Notes: generated by a model not told the origin, from the letters alone. A stretch of DNA of 64,000 nucleotides from Cruorifilaria tuberocauda (GCA_013365365.1 JABVXU010000160.1:47223-111222); one strand, 5' to 3'. Positions 50,667 to 64,000 are shown, numbered from the stretch's first letter. Program-made: numbers and translations.

Positions 50667-52954
50667 CTGCTTTAATTGTATTTTACTATCACTCATCATA
50701 ATTTCATTTTAGAAAAATGAATGAAATATATGAACAGTGTTAAATGTATGAATGGAATGAGATGAAATTATGGGTCTCTTTCATCTAATTTTTTTCATTT
50801 ATTTATTTTTCATTAGCAATCATTTATTCAGTTGTCAATTATTGTTTCTCAGAGAATTGAATTATAATTTTTTGACAGAATTCTAACTTCATATGTTGAT
50901 TTTCCACTTTCAAAATAACTCATTAAAATGTTCCACGTCGTCATATTTCCTTTACATTGGAAGCAGAAAACTTTATTTAACAAAGGTTATTAAAAACTTC
51001 CAGCAAATAATTTTCTTCTCCAAAATGCACTACAAAGGATTTAGTACATTTGTGAAAATGTATTGTTTTATTTAAAAAGTATTAGAATATTAAATTTCTT
51101 GCTTAAAATTAGAAAGGAGATCTAATTTTCGGTCTTAAATTAAAGATTTCTGATTTACTTTTTTTTTATATCTATATCTATCCGTGCCATATCTCTACCA
51201 TTATTAATCTCAAAGATGAAATCTTTAGCTTTTAATCAGATGCTACTTGAAATGATTCATCTTCGTTATGTGAACTCTTTTCTATTTATTCGTTCAAAAT
51301 AAGTTTCGAAAAGAAAAACACATAAAACTTTTTAAAGAAAAAAAAAAGATTTGCTCCACTTAAAATTTATTACAAATGCTCAAGCAAAATAGTTTTCCCT
51401 CCATCTTCCATATTCTCAAATATTATTTCATTCATTTAGAAATTTTTTGTCACATTTTGTCGCTTTTTCTAGTTCACTTTTTACGGACGAAAATTCATTT
51501 AAATTGAATTCAGCCAGGTTTCCTAACTAAGTATAGTGCCTTTAGGTCTACTTATTGGAACTTGCATACTTTATTTATAAGTTAATGCTTAAGCAGTTGA
51601 TTTTATAAAGCTCCCAAATATCGAAGCAAAAAAATGAAAAATTTTCCGGAAAAATGGTAGCAAATACAACGATCACCTAATATCAGGGAAGATATATTTA
51701 TCAGTTTGCATTCAGGTGCATTCTCCTTCAAATGTTAAACTACAACATCCAGAATCTCAGCTACCAGACTTTCTAAACAGGATAAATGCGAATTAAATTT
51801 ATTACCTAAATAAACGATATCGTCACTTAAGCCAAAAGTAGGAACAATTTCAATCACTATAGAAGTGATCATGTTTTAACGTAATTACCCATTGATTTTA
51901 ATTCCGACATTATCCGATTAAGCTGAATCAATTTTCATCAACTAACTTACAGCTCATAATTATTTAAATAGGACTTGATATATAACATCAGAAGTGCAAG
52001 TTTATGCAATAAATGTTAACAAATAGAAGTGATCAAGTGCAAAATAACCATTCTATAATTAATTTGTATTCATTGAGGAATTTTAGCAATTTTATGAAGC
52101 ATTAAATAATTAAAGATAACGTTCCTGGCAATTATAAACATTAGAATTCAGAGCAATTACTGAAAAATTTTTTCATTCAAGAAATGACCGACTTAATTTA
52201 ACCTGTTGAAAAAATCAAAATTAGAAAATTCTTATAAGCAGGAAAAACAATCTTTTTAATTATTTTTATCTACGAATCTTCGCTGTTACAATAAATTAAA
52301 TTCATGAATGTTACAATTGAATGCTGTATTCTCGTAGCCCAGACGATTATTATCCCATAAAATATCTTCTGCTCGGTTGGAAGAAGGGAGAGTTGAGGCT
52401 CAATAAGGAGGAATATTTAATTATGTGAATGTCTGGCTTGCTGCTTTATTGCACTTTCCAACAAATTTGTGTCTGTGCTTTGTTGACTTCATTACATAAA
52501 TTTATGGCTAATTTGCTACAGTGGACTTCATGATTTTTCGAATTCAGTTTATATTTAGGGACTAAAAGTCATAGCATACACCTTCAATTCATTAATTTCA
52601 AATTTAGCTGTCAACAAAAATTGAATTCTCGAAAGCAAAGATCATTGCTTCAGAAATTTTTAGTTAATTCTATCAATTTTCGTGAATGTCATTTGGAAAT
52701 ATTATGAATTTCTCTGGATATGATTTGATAAATTATCATAACTCATAATTTGCACTTGATATTCAGTCCATTTTTCGCCTTTTTTCAAATGAAATAATTA
52801 AAAATTTTAATGTGATATCATTTATGGTCTCTGTTCAAAAAAGTAAGGGAGAAATTCCTGATGATGTATTGTCTTTTATTGAAATGAATGAATTCTCTCT
52901 GCTAACCATTCCTGATTCTGAAGATCTCTGCTAATGCTATTTAACCGTTTGCAG
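50667..52954. other. Gene-free stretch downstream of the rhodanese gene
   Basis: It holds the 3' end of the rhodanese transcript and AT-rich sequence. Short open frames here lack splice borders or coding composition, and no RNA gene or transposon was recognised. Confidence 0.5.
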
Positions 52955-53082
52955 AAGTGATCATGGCGCGTTCTGCGCTGTTACGCAATTCCTTATCACT
53001 TCAAACAGGATGTACTTTTGCAATTAATATCCGGTCATATGATAAAAAGATCACTGATAATATTGCTTCTGTTTTCATCTAA
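52955..53082 (+). other. Candidate first exon or short gene (39 codons)
   Basis: The acceptor CCGTTTGCAG ends at 52954, and an ATG follows after eight bases, the spacing typical of SL-trans-spliced genes. The frame opens MARSALLRNSLSLQTG, basic and Ser/Leu-rich like a mitochondrial presequence, and runs 39 residues to a TAA at 53080-53082. Base composition is richer in G and C for the first 50 bases. No family was recognised, and possible internal donors are weak. Confidence 0.25.
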
Positions 53083-53116
53083 CAAATTTCCATTGCATAA
53101 TTTTCGTAATTCTCTG

Positions 53117-53660
53117 TTATAATTAAAACTTATTCTTGTGCGAAATTTCAATAAATCCTGTCAGTCGCATTGTAAATTCACTTCTTTCTGAGAAACAACG
53201 GTAAATTTCCATTGATAAACCTCAAAATGATATCTATGTTTAACAGCTTGCAATGACAGTTGCCAGAGATGCCTTTCTGTGATTTTATAAGAAAAACATG
53301 TTGAGAATTATACTTTGAAATATTCAAATAGTTTAGCTATTTTAGATACTTATTTCATTATTTACTGCACATGGTCCCTGCTTTGTCTTAGCTAATTTTA
53401 AACTGAAAATAATCATTCGCTATCATATTCTCTTCCTTCACATATCCGTTTACTTTGAACCTCAATAATCCCTGTGGAATTTTCAATCCATGCTATGTTA
53501 TTCAACTTCCATGTAGTATATAGAACTTATTCTTCAAATCAGTCCATAATTTCGAAACTGTTTGTATTCATTCAATCAATCGCCTAATATTAACAATTTA
53601 TAATTAAAATTTTTCTTGTACCAAATCTCAATAAGTCCTGTCAGTTGCATTGTAAATTCA
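53117..53660. repeat. Diverged direct repeat pair, about 64 bp, 480 bp apart
   Basis: Copies at 53117-53180 and 53598-53660 share most positions, including AATTAAAA, TTCTTGT, TCCTGTCAG and GCATTGTAAATTCA, with one small indel. They could be remnants of a repeat family or ends of a decayed element. No inverted copy or target duplication was seen. Confidence 0.6.
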
Positions 53661-54847
53661 GAAAAAAAAGTGAAATCAACGGCATCACTTATCAATTCAA
53701 CAAATTCATATTAGCAATTTCTTAAAGTGCCTCGAAAAAAGCAAGTGAAAATGCTGTCGTGTATTCGTAGCGCTAACCTTCAACACTTGCAAAAGAGAAA
53801 TCTAAATATGAAGTACAACTAAGCATTTTAAATTAAATTATTTTTATCAAACGTCATAACATCCACTAAATTCTAAGAATATATGTTCGAATTTGCTTGT
53901 TTGCCAACATAAATACATAAAATATCTTTTCAATTATCGATTTCATACACATCCTAATATTTATTAGCCTCATTAGAAAAAATTGCATATGGTAAATTAA
54001 GGAGTGCTGAAATAACGAATCTGATTTTTTGTAATTATCATCGACGATAATAAAATATTGATTGCTCAAAATTAATATTTTCAGTTACATTCAACAATTT
54101 AAACAACTGAAATGTATAAATTTCTAAAAAATATTGTTAAATTTTTTAAATGACTGCTGAAGTGTAGAATGCGTAAAATGAAAATGAAAAAAAAACTGAA
54201 AATATTTTATTCTGAGCCGTTTTACACATATTTTTGAATTATAGATGACTTAACAACTCGGATGGTGATAACTTTGACATAATTTCCACGGCAAAGGTAC
54301 TTGTATCTCTTCTAAGTTAGCTATTTTTCATCAATTATGCTTTTAGTGAATGAGTTTCCAGCATTTTCATTTAAAAGTTCACATGAATCTACAATAACAG
54401 AAATTTCATCCATCATTTATGATTTTGCTTTAATTTATCTCACTTCAAATTTTCATTGTAATATTTCCTGTAGGTTTTTAACTTTATGTGTAGTAAAACT
54501 GTTCAACTTTCCTAAACTTTTCCATCGAATTTCCTCCGCGGTAAAGTTAAAAAGTGGACATTCACGCATTTTATTTCTATTTCAAAAATCACCCACTGAA
54601 AGGAATTTTTCAGCTAATGTGAGAGATTTTAAGAATCCATTATTTCCAGGCTGAGTATATATTAATTCAATGTGAATGAAATCATTAGCTAAGAAAAATA
54701 ACACCTACACTTTTCCCTCTCTTGAACGGTACGTCGCATTTTAGGTCGTTTTACGGTCCTTTATAGTCGTCATATTGGGCATATCGCCAAACTCGGGAAG
54801 TCTCAGTTTTAGAACTCTTTTATCTCTTTTTGATTTAACATTTTCAG

Positions 54848-54871
54848 CTCTTAGTGTTAGCATTGATCAGT
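54848..54871 (+). other. Isolated 24-base exon-like unit
   Basis: ACATTTTCAG ends at 54847 and GTAAGTATCC begins at 54872; both are near-perfect splice sites. The 24 bases between read LLVLALIS in one frame, like the core of a signal peptide. No partner exons were found, so it may be chance. Confidence 0.2.
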
Positions 54872-55711
54872 GTAAGTATCCTTTTGTTTCTTGCCAGAAT
54901 TCAGTTTATTTTTAAATGAGATTTGAAATTTGCATACTCTTCATAATGCTGCAATATTTTAAATTCGTGAAGGGTTTGCAAATTTATTGCACGTGCTTAT
55001 CAGAAATTTAAAAATAAGCGAGTGTAAATTTTCGAAGGAATGCAAAAAACTGCAAACTTTATTTCATTACTTTCATTAAGAACTTATGAGAAAACTGTTT
55101 TCCTGATTCCTCAAAAATTCCATTTAGAATTACGCATTATGTTTCATAGTAAAATATTCCGTGAAATGTTGGATAATTTATTCGTTGAAATTACTAAAAA
55201 ACATATCATTTTCAATAATCACTTGGAAATGAACCATGTATTTCAATAATTCATTCCACGCAAATTTTAAATTTCGTAAAACCGATTCTGGAATTCTTCA
55301 GCATTTATTTACTTTACTTCACGTTTTCTAAATTTTAACCGTTTATTGCCGTTGAGAATAATGACCCATTAATTGATTAGTCCTAATTTAGCGAGAATTT
55401 ATAAACTTTTGTAAAAAAAGTCTTGTAAAACTTTGTAAAAAGATCACACATTTTTGACATTATAATAAATTTATTAATTTTCTACTTGTAAATGAAACGA
55501 TTTCGTTTTTTTATATGAAATAGATAATTTTTTCACTATTATTTTCAAATGCATAATGTCATGTGTGATCGTATCAAATTTTTACACAACAAAATTTTTT
55601 TGATATAATTGCATTTGATCATCAATGCTTAACGTTCTCATTGAGCACATTCGTATTCTTGCCTCATTTCACATTAATTATAATTTATTGAAAATTTGAT
55701 TTAAATTTCAG

Positions 55712-55892
55712 ATGCAATATTCTGCAATTATAAATTAATATTGTTCCGAAACAGTGAACAATATTCAGTATGACGCTGTATCTCCCACTAACACGAATTA
55801 TCATAATAACGAATCAAATGACCGCAAACATATCCTTAACAAGAGAAGCTAATAACCACAGCAACAATAATGGTTGGTCAATTTTGAAATAG
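55712..55892 (+). other. Candidate exon with short open frame
   Basis: TTAAATTTCAG ends at 55711. An ATG at 55770 opens MTLYLPLTRIIIITNQM and runs 40 codons to a TAG at 55890-55892, with a possible G|GTTGGT donor at 55872. The start resembles a signal peptide. Nothing downstream could be joined with confidence. Confidence 0.2.
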
Positions 55893-58800
55893 ATTTTTTT
55901 CCAAATATTGTACAATGTTATATTACCATTTCTAAATTATCTTGGTTTGCAGAAAAGTATTATAGTCAAAGTATATATAGTTAATATCCTTGTGATAGAT
56001 TAGGCTTGTTTACCAATTTGCCAAGTTTGCTTCAATGTTTAGAGAAAAACTTCAGAAAATAATCTAAACAATGGCACTTAAATGACGAATGTTTCTATTT
56101 TCAAATTGCCATAGTACAAATTTCTGCATCATTTCATCATATTAAACATATCAATGACAGAGATATGTGCTCATATTATCACTAACAGAAAGTTTCTTTT
56201 GAGCTTTCCATACGAATTTCATAAATATTATTTATAGGATCAAATTTTAAGTTCGCATGTTATTCTGAAATTGTCGGGCGAATTTAAAACTGTTACCATT
56301 AACTCTCAAATAGTCGTTCTTTGCAATGTCTTATCACCTAATCAATGATGAACTTAGCAGAGAGTTCATTCATGCATCTGTGCTCTCTCTTTGACTTGTT
56401 TTTCAAAAAACCCAACAAAATTAAAAAATTCTTCTTCTTACTATTCCTGTCATTTAATGCAAATTGTTGACATATTTTGAAACGGTAAACTATGTTTCTT
56501 AGTTTTAATGGAAATAATGATGAGAAAATCATATAGCTTTTAGACTTTCCTTTATTTTAAAGTTAAATAAGTAAGAAATATATCATAAATTTCATTTTGC
56601 AATTGCTTGCTTGTTAAGATGAGCTAATTAGAGAAGCAAGAATAGTCTATAATTTCATATATCATATATCACACTAATTATCAACCACTTATTTTGATGT
56701 TCGATTATGTCTCAAACCGAAGTACACACATAAAAATGATCGCTTTTTTATAAGTGCGCGATATTCAAAATACCTGATTAAATTCGCTAAATTGCAATTC
56801 GCTCCTTAATAATTGGAAAATACATATACCAATTACATCATTTTCTTATTTCTCAACATTCATATCAAAAATAATACAATTTATTTTTATTTGACTTGTT
56901 TTGCTATATTGTTAGTTAGAATCACAAATTTCATGCTGTAATGAAGTATCGGTGATAAGCACAATCATCTTATCAAATATAAATTGCATAAAATGAACAA
57001 ATGCTTGATAATCGGTAATAGCCTTTATTTTCAACTTCTATTCAAGCAGGAATCGTCTTTTAATTCCTAATTAATATGTTGCTATTGTAGGCCTTTTTTA
57101 CTTTACAAAAATTAAAATATAACGGATGAAAGCTTCAGATATTCACAATGTTGAAAAGCTTCAAAGAAAAGAGTTACAAATCAAAGATAAAACGCCAAGT
57201 AATTATCATTATTTCTTGAAACTTCAAGCAGTTTTTTCTTTTTAGCTAGCAGCTGTTTTTATCGAAACAAAAGAAAAATGTTCAAACAGCCAAATAAATA
57301 CAATTTCAATATTCTTTTAATTAATGAACTTTCTTCTTAATTAGAATTAGCCAAAATTTTTGTCTCAAATTTTTCCTATAAGGGATAAAATAAAGAAAAG
57401 ATAATTCTAAATAATAAATGAGATAACAATGAAAAATAATAAATGAAATAATTCTAATTTACTGCTGTTTAGGCAACCAAAATGCTGATATTAGTGCATT
57501 GAATTTTCCATTGACTCGTCAGAAAGCCACTTTCATAACTCATTTCTTGACCTGTTTTTGAGACGCTTTTTACGTCTGTGCAGGGATAATAAGTATTTAA
57601 TTCAAGAGCTAAGTTCTATTCTTTTAATCGAAATTTTTGCATGTGTATTTCTCTTATTCAAATAGTTGAGGTAATTCTGATTAAGCTGGAGTATTAACTC
57701 ACAGGAAACTTTGATTATTAATTAGTTTATTTTAAAAAATCTGAGTGAAATAGAGCCGAATTGGGTGTCTGAACGTAAAGCTTCTTCAGTGACTCATTTT
57801 TAGTTTCGATTTCCCTTCAAGCGCCATCATTGATTCATTTCCCCGCGGCTCTTCGACTTTCCTTATATGAACGACAAAACTTAGTAAAGTTTGTTAACCG
57901 AAGATTACTTGTAGTTTCTTTCTTAGTTAACTGCACTTTGTAATACTTCATTTTTTGATGTATGGAAATCAATATTGCACTCCGTGTCTGCACAACAGGG
58001 TTATTACTGGGAGTAGAAAAACAGAAAAGAATTGAAAGTAAGAAATGAAAGAGCACTTTGATCTTTAAAACGAATTTAGTTGCAAGAGGAAGCAAGTATA
58101 TAATCACTAATATTAACTCAAATTTCGCGAAAAATTTACCACAAATATTATCTACTCGGATTTTCAAAAATTCAGACTCTATACTTCATTTACAACACCT
58201 AATTGATGGAAGTTCTCACTTGGCTAAATTCAGACCTAAAAATGAGCCTAATGAAAGATATAAATGAAATGGCTATGTGCAAATCCATTAACCTTCTCAG
58301 TTGCAACGTTACCTGAAGATTATTTGAACTTAGAGAGAGCCTCAGAATAAAATATTTTCTTAATGCAAGAATAGAAAACGAAGCGGATGAGATGCGAGCG
58401 GTGAATGGAGAAAGAGCAGCTTAATTAAAGAATTTGATTAACCACTTAGCAAGAAAGTGTAATTAGCAGCTTTATTGCAACTATTCTCCAAAATGCACTC
58501 TTCCCTTCTTTTGTAATGGACCTATTTCTTATCAAATTTAAATGACAAGAAGTTGCGTAAGCAATTCCTAAAGAGTTATTGGAGAATTTCATAATTTTAT
58601 TTCTTGCATGCATCAATGAATCTCAACAAAGCGAACGGAAGTTTATTAAAATTTCTATCTCATTGCTGGCGAGTATTTCCCCCGGACAACATCCAGTCGG
58701 GAATTTCCTTTTACAAAATGACTCTTTGTTTGCTTTGATAAAACTTCTAATTCGAAATAAATAAATGCTTAGTTCAAGAGAAAAAAAGGGAGAAAGCGCT

Positions 58801-61800
58801 CTTGAAAAAGATGATAGTTCAATGAATTGCCTTCATCTGATAACTGTTAAAAGTTAGAAAATTTTGTAGGACTTTTTGCTGTAAATTTCATGGATGAAAA
58901 AATATGTCCAAAAATGTAAGTACAAAATTCGGGTTATTATGTCCAACTTCCAACTTCCAACTTCTCAATTCAAGTATGTAGCACGTATAAATGTTGTTAA
59001 CTTAATATTACTCGAACGATTACTAGATTGAAGTAGTATCTCTATCTTAGCAGTATACCATTCTTAATCAAGTATCAATAGGTGAATTGCTTGAATTATA
59101 ATTTTATTTATAGAGGTAATGACAAAGATGCATCGATAGCGATGATGTTTGAAACAAGACGTTTGATATTCGAGAGTACATTGAAAGTACATTGGAAATG
59201 TTAAAAAATAGCAAATTGAAGAATTTTATTCTTTCCAAGTTAAATAATTTTATTTTAATTAAAAATTGTCCAGCTGAGTGTTTCTCATCATTTGGACGTT
59301 TGATTTCAATCGGTAACAATAACTAAGATTTTAAAAATATTGATTAATAAAGTATATATAGAACATTTGCAAACGGAATAATCAGTTAATTAGTTAATTT
59401 ATCTTTCTTTCAATTAGCTTTATTTGAACAACGGAAAATGAGCAGGAGTTATTTTTACAGGAAGCAATTTTACAGACTATCTTTCATTCATCTATTACAG
59501 TTATTTACAGGGCAATTTAGAAATGAAAACATTGTTAGAAAGCTCATATGAAACTACCACTTAGCACAAATTTAATATACCGAAAGGAGCTTTTATCAAT
59601 CTTTAATTACTCACATCCGTGATTCTTTTTCAATTTGCTTTGCACTATTGAAAAAAGAAAATATATTGATTTCAAGCATATTTGCATTTAAAAAAACCGA
59701 CTAAGTAATTATAAGAAACTCAAATATTTTTAAAAAAAATGAAATATAATTGTACAGAAGAGACTGAGATGACGATATTTCTCTCTGTCCTGATTACCTT
59801 TCTTCTTTATGTGTTATGGAATCATCTTCTTTGTTGTGCCTTAATCACTTCAATATTTCCACTAGAAATTTACGGAAGCAATTAAATTATTTCTAACTTT
59901 CTTGCGCTTTTTTTTCCCATAATTAGATTCGTTCATTGGAAGAATGAAAAATTCAATGATTCGGCGTTTGTTATTTTTGATAATATTTGAAGCTGTCAAA
60001 TTATTTCGAGGATGGATGAAAGGACGCATTTACAAATGCCTAAAACTTTCTTCCTTTCTAAATGATTTTTTTTCGTTGCTATCATTTTTTTTGAAACAAA
60101 AATTTCAGCAAAACTTAACCAAAGTTCTTTTTCTGAGATTTTTGTCATTTTAAGTTTTCTCGCAATAGGTTTATAAGAAATATGTCTAATTACTTTCAGT
60201 ACTATAGCTAGTTGAAAATGTTTACATGAGCAAAACCAGTGGCTCCAAACAAATACCTCAACGATAAAGTGTGCAGGAGCAGGTGAAAAATGAAAAATTC
60301 ATCAATTATAAAATTTTGCATGAATTTCATATGAAAAATAGAATTATGAATATAAAATTTGATAGCTGCAAATTCAATGTGTTAATTCATTTGCAGCATA
60401 TTATTTGAAATTTAAGCAAATTTTATGAATAAACAAGAAAACAATGTAAAATCATTTCATGAATATTTATTTAAATTGCTCAATTTTTCTATGAAAAAAA
60501 TTCTTACTAAATTAAAATTTCGAGAAAATTTAAACTATCATTTTTTGGTTGTACTTGCCTTCTGTTAAATTCATCGTTATCTTTCATACTGAAAGAGTTA
60601 CGGAAAACATGATCGTTACCTCTACAACATCGGGTTCTAAAATTTATCATAATGAATTCAAACAATCACATTTGTTAGGTTTAAAATTTGCTGATGGATT
60701 TTCGGATCATAATTTATCAAAAAATATAAAACAATAAAATTTTTATTTTTGTTGTTATACTGGAAATCCAGATAAACTCTACTTTAAAATTTCATTTCTC
60801 ACAGCTTCTACAAACAAAATTAACTATTTCCTTTAAAGCAGTATTCGATCTTATGTTTATTTTGATTGAGCCCAAAAGAAAACCTTAATTAATCATCTTC
60901 CTGTAATAACCGCTATAACTGCCTCCACTAGCCTTGTAACAAGTAGTTTGTTTAGTAGTAATAATCATATATATGGTAATTTGCGTTCATCTGTTAAGAA
61001 CGCCGATTATTTTATAATTGAAGGCGCTGAGTTACAGCTTGCAATTCTGCTTAGAACAAAACGTTTTCTCCGAGCTATTCATTCATCTTTTCTAAAAGAA
61101 ATCATGAATTATTCTTTTACCACTCAATCAATACTGCTTTTCGAAACCTTTGACTTTTCTAATTACAAATAACTCACGAAACAATGCTTTCCATTTCGAA
61201 TAAATTCATAATTAGTTAAACAACTATCAAATGGTACTTCTAGAAAAAAGCCTCTCATATCTGCATTCACTATGATAATCATAATCAATAGACAATTGAT
61301 CTTTCCGTAATTTAACCTTTTTGTATCATTCTATTTCTTTTATCGCCAAATTTCTATCATACATTAGAGATCAATATGAATTGTCTTAAATTCAAATAAT
61401 TTTATCACAAAAAATGGAAAATGGATTCCCATGAAGAACTGAATTAATCGTCGAATATGAATACAAATATTGCTGAGATGTTGTGCTCATGATTGTTTTC
61501 TTCAATTAAATTCAGTGTCAGTCATTTTTTATCAGTGAAGATTGAAGATGGAAAGATTTTTCTCCTTTTATTACTTAAAATACTCCTGTCTTTTCTTATA
61601 TCATTTAAAAATTATCAGTGAATAACTGTTATTTAGAGTTACCAGTAAAATATTACTAAAGAAAGTAATTTGTAAATAGTATTTCATTTTTATCGATTTA
61701 ATTTTTTAACAGGAAGTGTTTTAACTGTTGCCGTGTTGAAAATGAATATTGGAAAAAATGAAGTATTAAGAGAATTCAGGAATTATGATTATGATGTTAA

Positions 61801-63176
61801 TCGCACTTTATTCTTAGTTATTTATTTCACCATTGTTTATGTTACTTATTTTCACGTATATTAAATATTTTATACTTATATCTCAGAAATAGTTGACCCA
61901 AAAATTTGTAAGGAATTTGGAATTGATTTCAATATAATTTATTGAAATGAATTTAGCCTTATTTATATTTCACTGACAGAGCCTAACTAAAATTTAATTG
62001 TCATTTTACCATGCTCCATAGATAAAATACATTATCGTAGATCGAAAACATTTTAGATTAAACAATGTAATTGTTTTATCATTCTTATTCTTATAGTTAG
62101 ATAAACAAATACAAATTTTCGTTCAAAATTGTATTTGTGAAAGAATCATGTCTATTCAAATCAGTTATTTTGTTATTGTCGCTGGAAATAATCTAGATAA
62201 GCTTAAAATACAACGTGTAAAATATCCAGAAACACACTTAACCTCCACAAATATTTTAAAAAATTCAAAAACAATGATACTAAATATATATATACTGGAA
62301 TTTCATATTTGAAATTTAATTGTTTTTGAGAAATTTCAGATTAAAAAATACAAAAGAAAAAAGATAAACTTCTAAATTGACGGCGAAAAATTACTCTTAT
62401 TTACTTCCATTTCTTTACTTCTACTTTTTGTCAGACGTAAGTGGAATAAGATAATTTTTGTTTCAACCTTATTATTAGTTCTTTGCCGCAGAATGGAATT
62501 GACTGGCTTTTTTATGACATTTAGTTTCCCTTGAAAGATTAAATTGTTTGGAATAGTTTTCTCTGCAGAAATAAGTAGTAAGTTTATTTTACTCGTGACC
62601 TTTCCTCTTCAGTTATCGTTTTCATAAAAAAGAGGATTTATTGTCATGTACTTATGAATCTGAAGGAACATAGAATGTTTACAAATCCATAGTTTTCATG
62701 CAATGTGATTGAGCTGGAGTTATGATAATTCTTAGTAATATTAATTGGGATTAACTGGAACTAATTAACTAAAATGGAGGACATAATTTTCGCATTTATT
62801 GCGACAAATTTGCAATTTCATTTTTTTATTTAAATTACTGAGAAACATATTGAATATGTCATATTCATTGAAATTTCGTGTGTATGCATCATTTAGGCTA
62901 TCATTATTGAATCTACTAAGTGTTTCATTTCAACGATTAAAATCATTTAGCATTATCAATCAATGATTTCCATGCTATTAATAAAACAAATATATACATC
63001 ATCGCAACTAATTCCTCTTAGATATTTGCATGTTTCAAAAAACTTTTTAAATTTGAGCTTAATTTTATAGTTCTTGATTTGCGTTGACTATTGCTGATTC
63101 ATAAACCTACATGCTTATCTATCATAACTTGGACAAAATGAACAGAAGAAGAATAAATGAAAAACAATGAAATGAA
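55893..63176. other. Gene-free stretch, 7.3 kb
   Basis: AT-rich sequence with only short, unsupported open frames on both strands. A small GC-richer patch at 58375-58425 reads ENEADEMRAVNGERAA in one frame but lacks a start and good borders. No transposon, RNA gene or tandem array was recognised. Confidence 0.5.
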
Positions 63177-63357
63177 ATGCGGTCGTCGACTGTCACGTTC
63201 TCAGTAGTACTGATGTGGTGTACCTCCTATAAACCGATTCCTGCGAAACGGTTATATCCGTCGAATATGCAAATTTCCAACGAAAACAGCGCTCAAAGGA
63301 CGGAATTTGTACGCGCAGCATGGAGTGCTGCAAGTTATTCGAAATTGAATATTTATA
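63177..63357 (+). other. Candidate first coding exon of a gene running off the right edge
   Basis: An ATG at 63177 opens a GC-richer frame of 60 codons that ends at a perfect ATA|GTAAGT donor at 63357. The product begins MRSSTVTFSVVLMWCTS, like a signal peptide, followed by a dibasic KR at residues 25-26. That fits a small secreted or peptide-precursor protein, but no family was recognised. A possible next exon near 63595 opens KFGTKIDPYWKYSLLPRAQ in a matching phase, behind a weak acceptor. An overlapping minus-strand frame lacks comparable signals. Confidence 0.3.
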
Positions 63358-64000
63358 GTAAGTTTTCCCTACTTTCCCGATATCACCATCTCTTCTCACT
63401 GTCAACCACGTATCCAAAAGATTTAATAACTAAAAAGGATGTTATTACTACAGTAATTCTTTTCAGAAACACCGAAATGCATTTTTGCCTCAAAGCTATT
63501 TATTTTTATTCTTACTCAAATTATATCATTGAGCTTAATGAGTATACGCAGTAATTAAATTACAGAAGCATATAGAACAGCCTTTTTTTAATGAGAGAGA
63601 AGTTTGGAACAAAAATTGATCCTTACTGGAAATATTCGTTGCTTCCAAGAGCACAGTATTCAAATAGCTCAATTGTCGCTTTATTTTACGAGTTTTACTT
63701 TCTTCTTTTTACTACTATCTCCAATATGAATAATTAATCTTTGCATTTTTCTTTCCAAAATTTAATGAGATTTTGAAATATATTCTAAATATTTTAAATG
63801 ATATAAATTTAATGTGATCTTTCGATATTGCTTTAATTCATGGGATGGCATTTAAAGAATTAAAAACAAATTTTTTTTTTCTTCCAACTCAAATTTTTCT
63901 ACTTTTTCAACAGCTTGACAGGAAAAATTAGAGTGTTCCTTTCCATTTAACCTATTCAAGAACTTTTTCTATAAAATATTAAACAATGGACTGGCATTAC
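63358..64000. other. Right-hand end of the window
   Basis: AT-rich sequence with the weak exon candidate near 63595-63660 and nothing else supported. Any gene starting at 63177 would continue past 64000. Confidence 0.4.

Noticed and set aside
54337..54654. 105-codon frame in the right-hand gene-free block
   Set aside because: Composition is that of random AT-rich sequence; no domain, splice site or start context supports it.
1..64000. CRISPR arrays, operons of bacterial type, rRNA, integrated viral genomes
   Set aside because: No regularly spaced repeats, ribosome-binding sites or rRNA-like segments were seen; gene structure is eukaryotic throughout.

Overview
The window reads as a spirurid or filarial-type nematode nuclear genome. 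It is very AT-rich, the genes are cut into many small exons, acceptors are mostly TTTCAG or TTTTAG, and several start codons lie just behind an unpaired acceptor, as expected for spliced-leader trans-splicing. No bacterial, organellar or viral segment was seen. All multi-exon models were built by hand from splice signals and phase. Every junction phase closes and each main frame stays open from start to stop.

Layout. (1) 416-1727, minus: a five-exon, 197-residue gene derived from a gypsy/Ginger-type integrase whose catalytic triad looks eroded. (2) 2909-27021, plus: a 24-exon PTIP/PAXIP1-like gene with an S/P/Q-rich front half and four C-terminal BRCT repeats; its introns of 3.4 and 12.7 kb fill much of the left half. 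(3) 28730-32511, plus: an eleven-exon G protein beta-5 subunit (gpb-2 type). (4) 33283-37249, minus: an eleven-exon METTL17/Rsm22 mitochondrial ribosome assembly factor, tail-to-tail with gpb-2. (5) 37936-38908, minus: a candidate 64-residue gene made of tiny exons. (6) 40161-43679, plus: an eight-exon divergent G protein alpha subunit. (7) 47994-50666, plus: a seven-exon tandem rhodanese protein with serine where the catalytic cysteine should be. (8) 50667-64000: 13.3 kb without a convincing gene, but with isolated exon-like units and a diverged repeat pair.

How the genes relate. PTIP homologues act in nuclear H3K4 methyltransferase complexes and DNA damage signalling. Gbeta-5 pairs with RGS proteins carrying a GGL domain and controls Galpha signalling, so it and the Galpha gene serve the same broad pathway, although nothing shows that the two products pair. 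METTL17 acts in mitochondria. There is no sign of a functional cluster.

Most unusual items: the intron-rich integrase-derived gene, the cryptic microexon gene, exon-like sequence inside the 12.7-kb PTIP intron, the non-GT donor in gpb-2 whose intron is open in frame, and the rhodanese pseudoenzyme.
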